64,000 nucleotides of DNA from Anaeramoeba flamelloides (GCA_027625915.1 JANTQA010000026.1:2356001-2420000), one strand, 5' to 3'. Positions 1 through 12,250 are shown, counted from the first letter of the stretch. Numbers and translations are program-made. Notes: generated by a model not told the origin, from the sequence alone.

Positions 1-586
1 TATTTTTAATATTATTCTTGTTATGGCGATGATGATGATTATTAATAAAATTAATCATCATCTGTTGATTATTATTATCATAATTATTATAACCATCAGA
101 AACATTATTCATTAATATTAACAATTGGTAAAATTGCTTTCTTTCAACTAATTTAAAAAAACTTAAAAATGTACTTATTATTTTACATTGTATGTTTTTT
201 CTTAAGAAATATTCTTCCTTAAACTCGCTTAATATTTTATCATCAATCTCAGAATCGTTTAATTCATCTAATAATTTATTATAATTTCGAATAATTTTTT
301 CTTGTGAATTTAATTTTGAAATTATTAATTCTTCTTGTTCTTTTAAAATTTTTTGTGAATTATAAATCTCATCAATACCCTCCATTACTAAAAAACTGGA
401 TGTCACTTCAATAGAATCACTGATGATTTTATTAATTCTTTTTAAATTATGATTAAACATTTTAATCAATAATAAACTTAAGGGAACTAATTGTTCAATA
501 ATCTGTTCATTTTGCTTTTCATCCTTTATTTTACCATTAATATCAATGCCAATATCATTATCACTATCGCTCTGATCATGATTACG

Positions 587-620
<34 letters not shown>

Positions 621-3543
621 TTATTGTTATTGTTATTGTTGTTGTTATTGTTATTACTGTTCTTATTTACCTTTTTTAATTGATCAAAATTAATTATTAT
701 TGGTTGTTGCTCATTGTGAAAATTACCATTTTTAATATTATTTGAAGAATTTTTTTTAATATAAATCGTGCTTCTCCAAAAATTGGTATACTCTGATCCT
801 AATATTGTTTGATATAATTCGGGGAATTGCTGAGATAAATCTTCGCCCTTCTTCGTGGCAATTAAGATATTACCCAAAATGTTAACACAGTTATCCAATT
901 CTTCAACCGAAACTGAATAGCAGTCGATTATTTCTTGAAATAAGTAAGGAACGATTTCCTTTCTATAGGGCTCTGCTTTGATTAACCTCGATAATGATAA
1001 ATTCAATAGAATCTTCATTTTTTCATCATCAACAATTTTTTGTCCCCTGATAATTAATTTTAATGATTTTTTAATAAATTGTGCAACATGATTTGTATTA
1101 AATACCTTTGGCAACTCTAAATATGTTTCATAATATCTCAATATAGAAATGGATTGCGTTAGAGTTACATGCTGTGGTTTTCTGTGTTGCATTATTTGCG
1201 AAAAGGTATCCAAAACGTTTAATAATTCCTTTTGGAACTCTTGATTTTTTTTATCACGTGCAGTCTTTAATTGTAATTTTTTTTTTTTTTTTTTGATTCT
1301 TTTTTTTTTAATATTGTTCTTGATTATTGAGTCATCTAACAATCTGCTATGGATAATGAATTTTAATAGTATAGCAAACCCTTTTAATATTGAATAAATA
1401 ATATCTTTGAACTGATCGTCAACGACATTTTTTAAATAAATATTTAAATACTTTATTAAATATACATGCGAATTGCATAAGAACCTAATATATTGTTTAT
1501 TGCTTTCAATTAGTTCTCCGTTTTTATCTGTATATCGTGATATCGAAAAGGTATTATAAATATATTGAGTTAAGACCGGTTTATAATCAATGGCTCTACT
1601 CAACAGTAATTTGGAAATAATTCTAGTTATGGCTTCAAAACTAGCGTTTGAGATTTCTTCACTTTCATCATTTAAAATGGGTATCAATTTGTCAAATATT
1701 TTTTCATAATATATTTGCATAAAATTGGCATTGACAAAGGAAATTTGTTGAAGGATGTTCAAATTCTCTTGTTTTTTCTTTTTTCTTTTAGCTGAAACAG
1801 ATTTCTTTTCCCTTTCCTTCCCCTTTTCTTTTTCTTTTTCTTTTTCTTTTTCTTTTTCTTTTTCTTTTTGCTTCTGCTTTTGCTTTTCTTTTTGTTTTCC
1901 TTTATCTTCCTGCTTTTCTTTACTCTTTTCTTTTTCTTTTTCTTTTTCCTTTTCTTGTCCTTTATCTTCCTGCTTTTCTTTGTTCTTTTCTTTTTCTTTT
2001 TCTTTTTCCTTTTCCTTTTCTTTATCATTCTCAATCTCAGGTTCATTGTGTTTTTGTTTCTGCTTATCTTCATCTTGATCTTGACTTTTCTCTGTTTTTT
2101 TCACTGTTTCCTTCTCTCCTTCCCTTTTCCCCTCTTTCCTCTTACCCTTCCTCTTCCCCTTCTTTTTTTCTTTCTTTTTGCCTTTCTTTTTGTTTTTGCC
2201 CTTCTCTTTCTTTTTTTTTTTTTCCTTTTTAAATGGTTGATATCTAAATAAATAATTTAAGAATTTATTTTGAGTGTTAACATTGGATTTTAATACCACC
2301 TTTAATTTGATACTGTCCTTTACTTGAATACAACTGTCTTGCGGATTTAAAGTGATACCCTCATTTCGATTTTTATACAATTGTAAATTAATTATTTCGT
2401 CACTAATTATCGAATCGTTTTGTTCAATTTTTATGGAGCCAAAACATAATAATTTTTCATCTTGCCTCTTGGCACTAATTTCATATACCTGAACGAGAAT
2501 ATAGTCCCTTTTCATTTGCTGCTTTGTTAATTGAAATTTAAAGTTTTCATTCCAAATAGGCGTCGAATTATGATAATACACCAATGAATTCCATTCACTA
2601 TTTAACCCACTCGATGGATTCATATAAATACAATCTTGGGTATTGTTATTTTCTGGTTCACAAATACTGATTACAACCATCACATTCTTATTTTTACTAC
2701 TGGGGAATTCCCCCCTTTCTAAATATAAATAAAAATCATCTCTAGAATAATTCGGCAAAATTAGACTTGGCAATTCCAATTTTTTACTAAGCGTTAAATT
2801 GTTATACTTGCTTTCAGTCTGTAAGAGCTTTTTCAATGATTTTTGATATTCGATCAATGAAATAATGATTCGATTCGCTTGATCAATTTCTGCCCTTTGA
2901 TCCTTTTGGACCATCATCTTTGGCAAATTATCATAAAAGGCCTCTTGCTGCGTTAAGCATACAATTAATTGGAATTCATTACTTTCTTCTTCCCCGCCAG
3001 ACTTAATTAATTTACCTTGGGAATCAAAATCTAATTTCACAATCCCACACCCAAATGGCCTCCGATATCTTTTCACCTCCTTGTCTTCTTTACTCTCACT
3101 CAAGGGAACCCTTTTCACAATTCGGCAAATTAACCATAAATCTGTTTTGTCTTCTTTTTCTAAATTACTAAAAATCGTTTCCAAATCGAGTGGATTCGTG
3201 TTTTCCGGTGTCAGTTCCTTATTTAACAAAATAATGAAATTTTCAGTAATGACTTCACTTTTGGCATTGTCATATAAACAAAAATTTAATTCAATTTGTT
3301 CATTTATACTTAAAATGCACACTTCAAATGAAAAATGTAATTGAAATGTCTTTAATGCCCTGATCGTTTTTTTTTTCTTTTTTTTTTCATCGTAAATAAC
3401 GCCTTCATATTGCTTATGAATGTCTAAAACTTCGCTATTGTTTTCTGTCATTTCTTGGCCACTTGAAATCCTTATCGGTATGTTTTCAAATCTTTTACTT
3501 GTTTGATCAATAGATTTTCGAATTGATGCCAATTTTGTTGATA

Positions 3544-3544
<1 letters not shown>
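1..3544 (-). CDS. DOCK-family Rho guanine-nucleotide exchange factor, second exon (partial, continues off left edge)
   Basis: One uninterrupted frame covers the exon; about 1180 residues are in the window. Its first 130 residues match the region between SH3 and C2 in DOCK1-5 (LWLICRIVKRVPL, then YRRPFGCGIVKLDF). The DHR-1/C2 domain follows, with the diagnostic run SLVYYHNSTPIWNENFKF near position 2580 (whole-protein residues about 392-567). A Lys/Glu tract (about 2225-1800) comes next, then a long helical ARM-type region with a poly-Asn stretch near 590-660. The catalytic DHR-2 domain of this family would lie left of position 1. DOCK proteins activate Rac/Cdc42-type GTPases at membranes and drive actin remodelling; DHR-1 binds phosphoinositides in characterised members. 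An in-frame TAA at 3575-3577 means the frame cannot extend further upstream, so the exon starts at a splice acceptor; AG|ATATCA at 3545 fits in phase with the SH3 exon at 10619-11011. An ATG at 3451 could start a shorter protein but would drop residues that still align with DOCK1. Confidence 0.85.
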
Positions 3545-3578
<34 letters not shown>

Positions 3579-3798
3579 TTGTTTTTTTTTTTTGTTTTTA
3601 TTTGAAAAATTAAAGAAATTGTGGAAAATATTCAAATTTTGTTTTAAAAATTGAATTATTATTGAAATTAAAAAAATCAAGATTTTTGTATATTATTTTT
3701 TAAAATAAAATCTTTTTCAATTTTTTTAGATTCTGACAAACATGAAGTTATATCTTTTTATAATATTTCTCTTACATTTAATAATAATAAAATAAACT

Positions 3799-4470
3799 CT
3801 TTTCTGTGACTACTCATCTTATGAAAAAAATCGAAAAATCTGGATATCTGATTTTTATAAAAATAATAAATAAAAAAATTAATAATATCTTTGATATTAT
3901 TCAAAATAAAGAATCATTATTTATCTTGTCATTGATAAATGATAAAGAAAATTTTGATTCTTTATTGAAATTTCTAAGAAAAAAGTTTAGAAATTAGTCA
4001 AGTGGGGGAGTACTGTGGAGTGCCTAGCTTTCCCGGGATTCAAAATAATAGAGTAAAATCAAAAATTTAACTCCATTTTTTTAAATTCTGGAAAACCGAA
4101 CGGCAGTTTTCTTGAGGTTTTTTGTTTTATCTGTTAAGTGTTCTAGGTTTGTTTGAGGTTTTCTATTTTATTTGGAAAATCAATAGATTTTCGTTAGGTT
4201 TTTTTGAATTTTCTATTTATCTGTGAAGTGTTCTAGGTTTTTTTGAGGTTTTCCAAAAAAATAGAAAACTCAAAAAAACCTAACGAAAATCTATTATTTT
4301 TACAAATAAACAGAAAACTCAAGAAAAGCTAACAGCGGGTTTTTTTAATTTCTCAAGAAATTTAAATAAAATTTAAATAAATTTTCGGTTTATTTCTTAA
4401 ATAAAAAAAAAACCTAACGGCTGTAAGAGAAAATTAATCCCCCCACTTAAAAATAAAAAAAAAATAAAAT
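3799..4470 (+). mobile_element. LINE 3' end, 5'-truncated, interrupted by a hairpin repeat
   Basis: Positions 3822-3997 encode the C-terminal residues also found at 41945-42095 and 60640-60825 (IFDIIQNKESLFILSL, then LLKFLRKK). The tail GGCTGTAAGAGAAAATTAAT at 4429 continues the 3' UTR seen at 60824 and ends in an A-rich run. A foreign block of about 430 bp separates the coding end from the tail. Possible target duplication AAATAAACT lies at about 3790 and 4471. This is a dead fragment of the same LINE family as the copies at 40787 and 60600. Confidence 0.7.
3998..4428. repeat. Hairpin-rich dispersed repeat (family H) inserted in the LINE tail
   Basis: The block contains inverted arms: GATTTTCGTTAGGTTTTTTT near 4190 and its complement near 4270. 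It also has repeats of AGTGTTCTAGGTTTGTTTGAGG type and the phrase CTCAAGAAAAGCTAA. Related blocks lie at 34333, 56940 and 63689. No open frame of note. The exact ends are uncertain, because AAGTGGGGG at 4000 and CCCCCACTT at 4440 could be its true termini. Confidence 0.55.
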
Positions 4471-4739
4471 AAATAAACTATGTTTAAAGATTTGTTGGAT
4501 AACTAATTTGTTAATGGACAAAAGTTATTTTCAAAAATATTGAATCTTAAGAGGGATCATATTAAAAATGCATTTAATTACTCTACTTATTATTCAAATT
4601 AATATCCTTTACTCCAAAATTTTAAAAATTAAAATAATAATGCATATTTAAAAAGGATGTTTGCACTTTATTCTAAAAAAGAAACCTCATTTATATTTTT
4701 CTTTGTATTGTAAAAAAAATATTAAAAAATTGATTTTTT

Positions 4740-4853
4740 ATTTTTTATACTTTTTACCTTTTCCAAATTTCCCTTCTTAAGTTACTTGGGCTCTATGTTC
4801 CTTCTCTTTTTGTTTTTTTTAGGTGTTTGGGAAAGGTAAAAAGTATAAAAAAT
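4740..4853. mobile_element. Short terminal-inverted-repeat element (MITE-like)
   Basis: ATTTTTTATACTTTTTACC at 4740 is repeated as its complement, ending at 4853, with about 27 of 28 arm bases matching. The whole is about 114 bp, non-coding, inside the DOCK intron. Only one copy was seen in this window. Confidence 0.6.
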
Positions 4854-4859
4854 CATTAT

Positions 4860-5090
4860 AAGAATTGGTTGACCTGATCATGACTAACCCAACCAAACTT
4901 GTTCATGATCAGAATTGAGCTGGACTTATGCAACTGAACTGAATCCAACGAATGCGATCTGAAACCAACCAAAGTGAACCGAATTGAACTTTCCGTACTA
5001 TCTGTCGAGTCGTTACTTTGACTGGGTTTTTGCTGTCGAGTCGGTATCTTGTACTGGGATTTTGCGAAAACAAGATTTGGGAAACTTACA
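4860..5090. other. GC-richer island, function unknown
   Basis: This stretch has clearly more G and C than its surroundings and holds an internal direct repeat around CTGTCGAGTCG (near 5001 and 5033), each followed by an ACTGGGTTTTTGC-like phrase, plus several AACTGAACTG/AACCGAATTGAACT variants. A minus-strand open frame crosses it but has no family resemblance and no believable start. Confidence 0.35.
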
Positions 5091-6430
5091 AAAAAAAAAA
5101 AAAAATAAAATAATAAAAAGCAAAAAATAACACAAAAAAAAAAATAAAAAAAAAAGCAAAGCAACTGAAAAGAAAATTTCGAAAACCAAATCTTATTCTT
5201 AAAAACTCAGCACTTTATAGATTCAACCCATCTATAAAGTTCTAAATCAAAATTTAATAAACAGCCTTTTTCATTTGATCTATAGTTGTTCAAATATTTA
5301 GAACTCTTTATTAAAACAACCTATGGTGGCGATCCAAAAAAAACGACATAAAAGGAAACAACCACCAGCCCATTCAACACTTGGGGCACAAAAAAAACTT
5401 TTCACTGAAAGTTTTTTCTTTTTTCTATTATTTTTTGACTCTCTTTCATTTCTTGCTTTTCTTTCTCTTTTTCTTGTCTTTTTTCCGAAATAATTTATTA
5501 TTTTCATTTTTTAAAGAAAAGATATCCTTTGAGCTGTAATCCTGCTTACATTACAGTTAGGATAAAAAAATCCTAAATACAATTTTAGAGTTTCAGGCAA
5601 ATAGGAGGTAATTTTGTTGAATACTCCTCCCTTAAATTACAATAAAAATTGATTTTTTTTGTAAAAGGGTATTTTGTTTAAACTTTCAGTTTTTTTTCTT
5701 GACTTTTTCTAAATAATTTTTGATATATTAATGTGAATCAGTTTTCTTTTTGTTTTCTTTTTTTTTTTTTACAACTTTATTTTGTTTAAATTTTTATTTA
5801 TTTTTATTTTGAAGGTCGGGAATTATTTCCTCATACATCACTAAAATTTCCCTTTCCTATTTCTTTTTCATTTTTAAAAAATTGTGTTTTTTTTGAAAAA
5901 CATATAAACATTAAGGGATTGTCTTTAAAAATAGAATGATTTGCAATTAAATTATGCCGTAATTGTAAGTTAAATTATATTCGAGATTTTTAGTTCAAAT
6001 GACTATAAAAAATCTATTAAAAATCTTATTGAACAATAAATTATGTGATTTTTTACTAATACTCACGATTAAAACTTTTGAGTGCTTCTTAAATTTTCTA
6101 AAAAAACCCGAAAAAAAAATTTACCCGAAAAAAATTTTTTAATCAAAATTGACCAAATACAATTATTTTGGTAAGTGTTGTCTAATTCCAGCGTATTTTT
6201 TAATTTTTTGATATAAATTGGTTTTAAAACTTAATTTCTCATTTTTTGGTAATTTTTTAAAAAAAAGTAAAATTTAAAAAATATTGGATTATTTTTTTTT
6301 CATTTTTATAAATTATTTTTTAACGATCAAGTGAAAATGATAAATTCATAGAAAAGTTAGTTCGTTTTTGTATTCTTATTATTGTCAACAAATTTTTTAA
6401 AATAATTAAAACCTGATTAATTTTTGTAAA

Positions 6431-7469
6431 TACAGTTGTTTCAATAACCCGTGTTGACGATTTTGTTTGTGTTTTTCAAAATTATTTGTGTTGTTTTGGT
6501 AAATAACTGTTGGTTTTTTTTTTTTAACATGAGTTTTATTTTTTTCAATAACTGTGGTTTTATGTTATTAATCTGTTGTTTTGGAAAAAATACAGTTCAG
6601 TCTAACTATACTTTCAAATCAAACAATATTTACACTTTGATCATATAACCAAAGTGTTTTTGTACTACCTTCAAGACCAATCTCCCCATAAATGAGATCT
6701 AATTTAACCAAATTAATCAAAACAACACCAAAATTCACAATAACCAAATCTTTCGTTTTGAATAAATACAAATCAAAAAACCACAAAAAGGTTTAAAAAG
6801 AGTTTCTGAAAAACCGATTTTACTGATATCTCCATATGAGCAAAAAATGAGATATTAATTTTTCAAAGTTTTTTGAAAACGAAATGAAAAAAAAATTCAT
6901 TTCATTTGTCGTTTTTTCCTTTAGTCAATTGTCTTCAAATCTTATCTTTGAATTGGATGATTTTTTTTTATTTTGTTCTAATTTTTGGCTCGATTGGATG
7001 AGATAAGAATCCTCAGTGAAGAAATATTTCATAATGAATCAAAAGTAAATTTACAGATATTTTTTCTGATTAAAATTTGACAAGAACATGTCCAATTTCC
7101 AAATTATTTAAAAATCAATTCAATTTAAACAATTTTCAGAATGAGAACAAATTAAATCTCTTAAAAAAGATCAATTTTCATTTATTATATCAAGATCTTT
7201 CAATTTTTTAAAAGAAAAAATAATTCAAAAAATGTTGAAAAAAAATTTCAATTATTACTCCGAGAATGACAATATTATGGTCAATATGTACTTTGCTGTT
7301 AAAAATAGAGATAACTTTACTCACATGAATTTTCAACAACAATTAAAAACCAAGAACAATTCCTAAAATTTTCAAAACAACAGTTAAAAACACAAAATTA
7401 CAAAAACAACAATAAAAGTCCGAAAAAAAATATTTATTGAAATCAACACGGGTTATTGAAACAACTGTA
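6431..7469. mobile_element. 1.04 kb terminal-inverted-repeat DNA element, TACAGT type, no recognisable transposase
   Basis: The ends TACAGTTGTTTCAATAACCC (6431) and its complement (ending 7469) match perfectly over 27 bp, and looser inverted similarity continues inward for roughly 100 bases. Both ends sit at TA, and the first bases after it are CAGT, as in Tc1/mariner-type elements. No intact transposase frame lies inside; the interior is AT-rich. A non-autonomous or decayed member is the likely reading. Confidence 0.75.
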
Positions 7470-9264
7470 AATTTTGTTTGATCCTTGAATAAAAAAAGTC
7501 CACAAAAACTTTCCCACACAACACTCCAATACAATTTCCATTGAACCAAACAATTGTATTTTGAGAGAAAACCCCACAAACAAGAAAAATTGTCAAAAAA
7601 ACAAATAAAAAAACATATTTTGGGTACTTGGTAAGGTTTTGTTCTGTTCAAAATAACAAACAGGGCAAATCTTAGTCTTGAAAGTAGTCTTGTAAAACCT
7701 TAATTTAAGAAAAAACTAAATGAAAATAAGAATTTCGGTGTAAGGATTGTTAGGATTTAGAAAGACAATACAATAATTTAAGAAACCCAAAGGCCAACAA
7801 TCATAGTATATGTGGTCTTCTAAAGTTAGAGTTGTTGATTGAGAGTTTGAAATGATCTTCATTTTTTGGTTACAAAATTTTGATTCTGTTTCAATTTCAT
7901 TTCCATGTTTCTTAATTAGGATGTTCGAGTTTACATATCTCAAAATTTTTTGAATTTTTCATTAAAAAATACACTGAAAATGATTTTTTGATCCAAATAG
8001 TTGAAAATTTCCTTGACCTTGGCTTTGTAATTTAAATGATATTTACAAAAGTTTTTTAAGACAACGTGGAGAATTTCGGAATAAGTGTTTAAAGAAACAA
8101 AAATCGAAAACTGAGAAAGAATTTTTGTCAAAGTTTAATTTCCTGAAATTTTTCTTGGAAAATCTTTTTGTTTATTAACAAATAGAAACTTGGGTGTTTT
8201 TTTGCTTAATTAATTGTATTTGAATTATTAAACAAGAAAAAAATTCACTAAATTTTCCTGTTTTTCTTTCACAAATAGAGTTATCAAAGAAATAGGTTGA
8301 GATTTGTTAAGATATTATAAATATGCAAATAGGGAAAGGAAAATAAAGTAAAACTATTCACCTATTTGTTGAACAAATTAGAAAATCTTGCTTTTTTTCA
8401 GAATAATCTTCACTTTTCCAAGGTTACTAATTTTTGAAAGTAGTCAAAGTAGAAAAGTGGTTCAGTAAACACCAAGAAAACTTCTATCGAATTGTGTGTT
8501 GTGATAAAAACTTATTTTTTTTTTTTGGTAATTTGGAAAAAATATTTGTAATTTATTTTACAAATAACGATCATGTTTGAGAAATTGTTTAGTGTTCTTT
8601 AGGTTTTGTATTTTTCTTCAAATTGTTTTCAGTTACTTAATTTTTGATTTTTTTTGTGAAAGATCCACAATCAAAAAATTTGGTGTATCTAAAATGTGTT
8701 TCTCGATTTCTGAAATGGAAATTGGAAAAGTTAGAAAAAGTTTATGTGCTCTTATCTCAATTAATGGGTTAATAATAAATATTAAAAGAGTTTTTTTGAG
8801 AACTTGTTTAAATGAAAAATAATAAAAACATAATGAAATTCACAAATAATAAAATCAAAAATAGGTGTTTAATAAGAAATTAGGAGTATAATTGTGAATT
8901 TTCTTTGACAAAAGGGTTTTGTATTTATGTATACTTTAAACTTTAACTTGATTATTTTTTGTTAATATTGAAAAGAAAGTAAAAGGAAAAAAATTAAAAA
9001 AAATTTTTTTGATTAGCTAATCAACAAATTAAATTCAAAAGATTGACCAAGGGTATGTCTAAACATATGAGTTAGTTTAAAACAAAGAAAAAAATTACTT
9101 TCACTTTTTTAAAAATTTGAACTTGATAATAAAATTTGAAATTTAAGTTACTAAAAGTCAACTAATAAAAAAACCAAGTCCAGTTATCATAAATTACTTG
9201 AAATAAGAAGTTAAAAAATTTCGGGTAAATTTTTTTTTCTTGTTTTTTTCGAAAATTTACTAAT
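7470..9264. other. AT-rich intronic stretch without recognised features
   Basis: Two short minus-strand open frames (7716-7943 and 7940-8131) overlap slightly, and a plus-strand one lies at 8577-8822. None resembles a known family or has splice or start evidence. I see no element ends here. Confidence 0.4.
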
Positions 9265-9866
9265 TTACCAAACTTTTCATTTTCGAAATTCTTTTTTTAA
9301 TTACTTTTCCAAATCTAAGAATAGAAACTCCAAATAATAGTATTCTGGTATTTAAAAATCCAATATTTAGAACCTCCAAAAGTAATTAATTTTTTAATTT
9401 TTAATTTCAAAGATTAACTCAATAATAATCAAAAATAAAAACCCAAAGAATGATTAGTTTTGTTTCCTTTTTATAAAGCTAATTGTAACATCAATATATT
9501 CCCAGGATTTGAGAAAAATTGGTCAAAAAAATTTATTGGTTAATTATTTAATTTTTTTGAAAAAATTGAATTGTTTATAAACCTTATTTTGAGACAAATT
9601 TAAGAGAAAATTATTTTTCAACTTTGGAGTCTTTAGATTGATAATTCAATCTTTAAATTTGTCTTGAAATGCAGATTTTTTCCCTGAAATTGTTGGGTTT
9701 TTTACGAATAAATAGATCATTTTTAATTGATGAAGATCAACAAATAGTACAACTTTACGCATCGATTTTTTAGAGACATTTTAAACCATATAGAACCCAT
9801 ACAGCTTTACCTTCGATAGTAACACTTTAGACTTTGACTTCTCCGTAGTAGTAGTTAATCCCTTAA
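9265..9866 (-). mobile_element. Family G inverted-repeat element, truncated copy
   Basis: The sequence is the reverse complement of much of the element at 11494-12250: shared phrases include GACTTCTCCGTAGTAGTAG with TTAATCCC at the right end, the GATCAACAAATAGTAC region near 9740, and the TTCCTTTTTATAAAG region near 9465. The end equivalent to 12250 is missing. Confidence 0.6.
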
Positions 9867-10618
9867 CAATAAATATTACTGTTAAATTCAATTGAAAAAA
9901 TTTACATTTTATCTCAAAGCTCACGAATGAAGAGATAAATTTAAATTCTGATGGAAAAAAGACTTGAGGTTAAATTTCAATTGCTTTTTTGAAGATCTCG
10001 GCTTTTGTTCCTTTGGCCAATCGAGTAGGAGGAAAAAATAATTGAGAAGCAGAAATAAAAATTTTCTTTTCTTTATGAAAAATGATTATATCTTTAAAAC
10101 AGACATTTTTTCTCAAACCTTCGATCACCTATAAAGAGAAATATATCATTGCCTTGTAAAAATAACTGTGTGTATTGTCATTGAAATTCTTTAGATTCCA
10201 TAAAAAAATAAAGAACAATTCAGAAATATGAAAATCCTCATTTGTTTCCTTTTATTTGTGATCAAAAAAATTCCTCTTTTGAAAATCAAAGAATCATTTA
10301 AAGAACTTTTGGTTTATCCAAAGGATTTTTTACAAATTCTTTTTTTCTTTGACAGACACAAATAAATTTCCGTTTTTTTATTCTTTTCAAACAGCGAAAA
10401 AGAATTTTCAAAAATTTTTATTCATGCTATTTTGTTTCTATTCACCAATTTAAATTATATTTGAGAACGTTTTTGTAATTTGCTTCTTTTTGTTTTTCAA
10501 AATTCATCGATCAAAACAAGTATTGATCCTTTATTTTTTCTTTTCCCAAAAAGAATGAAAAATTTGTTATTGTTTTTTTTTTGTTTCAAAACTAAAGGAA
10601 ATAAGAAAAAAATCAAAC

Positions 10619-11011
10619 ATTTTGTCCTTTTAGAATTAAGTTTCTAAAGGTTAACAGTTGAGCAATTTTACCCTGAAGAAATAAAAGATCGATCACATTT
10701 TTGGTAAATAATAGTTCTTTTGATAAATATCTCCAACCAATCAGAACAGACTCAATTTCGGACAACAATTCCTCCCTTTCATAAGCTTTGATTACTTGTT
10801 TGTTTTTGCCTTTTGGAAAGACTTGAATGAAATTGGTTGGAAAGACTCCAATTTTTGATGTTCTCAAAGACTTTCCTCTGAACCACCCTGATGCTTCTTC
10901 ACTAATGCTTACTTTTTCGCCGCATGTTAAGGACATTTGAAATTTCCCACCTGACTTAAAGTTATATAAAGCATACCCCTTTTTTGAAACTTTTTTCCAG
11001 ATGTTTGTCAT
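10619..11011 (-). CDS. DOCK-family RhoGEF, first exon (SH3 domain)
   Basis: Encodes 131 residues starting MTNIWKKVSKKGYALYNF, which lines up with the DOCK1 N terminus. The SH3 domain covers residues about 11-66: ALYNF at 14-18, the conserved Trp at 43 (SGWFRG) and GVFPTNFI at 55-62. Helical residues 72-131 (EIESVLIGWRYLSKELL, then LLTFRNLILKG) match the segment after SH3 in DOCK1-5. In that family SH3 plus helices bind ELMO and hold the protein autoinhibited. An in-frame ATG at 11080 would prepend 23 mostly hydrophobic residues; I prefer 11011 because it matches the family start. The frame ends two codons past the homology, with GTTTGA as the likely donor, so this is read as exon 1 of the gene whose next exon is at 1-3544. 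Confidence 0.75.
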
Positions 11012-11493
11012 GTTTGTGTTCCAGAAAATAAAAAGAAAAAAAAACAAAAGGAAAAAATTGAAAAAATAGATAAATTTCATTTATTCGAAGGACAAGAATA
11101 CACACAAAATGTAAATCACATTTTTGAATTCACAACACTTTTGCTTTTGAAATGATTTCAAATTATAAATTCTCTTCAAACAATCAACATTTAATACATT
11201 TCGATTTGAAAGTTTTTACAATTAAAACTTTTTCGAAAAAAAGTGCAATTTGGAACACTTTTTGGATTTTTGGTTTTCAAATAAATAATTTGAGTTTTTT
11301 TAAGGACTAGCTTCCAACATTGGGGGGTGTTGATTTTTTGTTGTGTTTTGTATTCACATCTCAAAAAGACTTTTCCTTATGAAGAAATTGTCCAAAAGAT
11401 AGTCTTTATCAAAGTTCATTCCAAAATCATTAAGCACAAAAAAAAATTTTCAAAAAAGAAACTCGATTAAAAGTTTTCCAAAATAAATTTCTT

Positions 11494-12250
11494 TTAGGGA
11501 TTAGCATCTACCAAGGAGAAGTCCAGGATCAAAGAATGTTGTTATTGGGTTTAACTACATTAGTTCTACATGGTTCAAATGTCTCTAAAAAATCGATTAG
11601 TCAAGAAGTAATATTTGTTGATCTCATCATTTAAAAATGATCTATGAATTAGTAAAAAACCCAAACAATTTCAGAATAAAATCTGCATTTCCCCATAAAT
11701 TTAAAGGTTGAATTATCAATATTCAGACTCCAAAGTTGCAAAATATCTTTCTTAAATTTGTGGCGAAATGTAGATTAGTTACTAAAAAATTCGTTTTTTT
11801 TTAAAAAAATTAAATAATTAACAAATAAAGTTTTTTGACAGATTATTTCTCAAATCATGGAAATATATTGATAACAGAAGTAGCTTTATAAAAAGGAAAT
11901 AAAATTAGTCAGTCTTTATGTTTTTAGATTGATTATTATTGAGTTAATCTTTGAAATTCAAAAATCATAAAAATAGTTACTTTTGGAAGTTCTAAATCTA
12001 AATTATTAAATATTGGAATACTATATTTGAGTTTCTATTTTTAGATTTGGAAAAGGAATTAAAAAAAATAAATTTTCAAAAATGAAACTATTTTAATAGT
12101 GATCCTAAGTAAAAAATTTAATAATTTATTGTACAATAAGATTTATAATAGATTTTTTAGAACTATTTGAGCCATCGTGCATTAATATCATTTACACCAA
12201 TTACAACATACTTTGATTATAGAGAAATCTATGGTGACGCTAATCCTTTA
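11494..12250 (+). mobile_element. Family G terminal-inverted-repeat element, most complete copy
   Basis: The left end reads AGGGATTAGCATCTACCAAG; the right end is the approximate complement (CTATGGTGACGCTAATCC). The copy is about 757 bp and non-coding. Partial relatives are at 9265-9866 (opposite strand), 20070-20605, 34810-34995 and 35925-36490. Confidence 0.65.

Larger units (their letters stand above)
3545..10618 (-). other. Giant (7.07 kb) intron of the DOCK gene
   Basis: Inferred intron joining the SH3 exon to the DHR-1 exon. The donor would be GTTTGA after the codons for GQN. The acceptor is AAAAG after a run of 31 A (minus strand). The phase is 0 on both sides, and the joined protein follows DOCK1 order with only a short gap. 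GTTTG donors also occur in the kinase gene (58516). The intron holds a LINE 3' end, a hairpin repeat and at least three terminal-inverted-repeat elements. About 745 bases at 9867-10612 and most of 5100-6430 show nothing recognisable. The alternative is that the SH3 exon is a separate broken DOCK copy. Confidence 0.6.

Noticed and set aside
586-656. TTA/TTG repeat as a possible satellite or CRISPR-like array
   Set aside because: It codes the poly-Asn stretch of the DOCK protein on the minus strand; simple trinucleotide repeat.
1755-2251. Plus- and minus-strand frames of Phe/Ser/Leu or poly-Lys
   Set aside because: Shadows of the microsatellite that codes the Lys/Glu tract of the DOCK exon; the true minus-strand frame continues through it. 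The same applies to 32150-32870, 37534-37778 and 47911-48308.
7716-8131. Two abutting minus-strand frames as a transposase remnant
   Set aside because: No catalytic triad, no flanking inverted repeats and no family similarity that I can see.
11012-11080. N-terminal signal peptide or membrane anchor on the SH3 protein
   Set aside because: It arises only if translation starts at 11080; the DOCK family start matches the Met at 11011, and the upstream residues are AT-rich leader.
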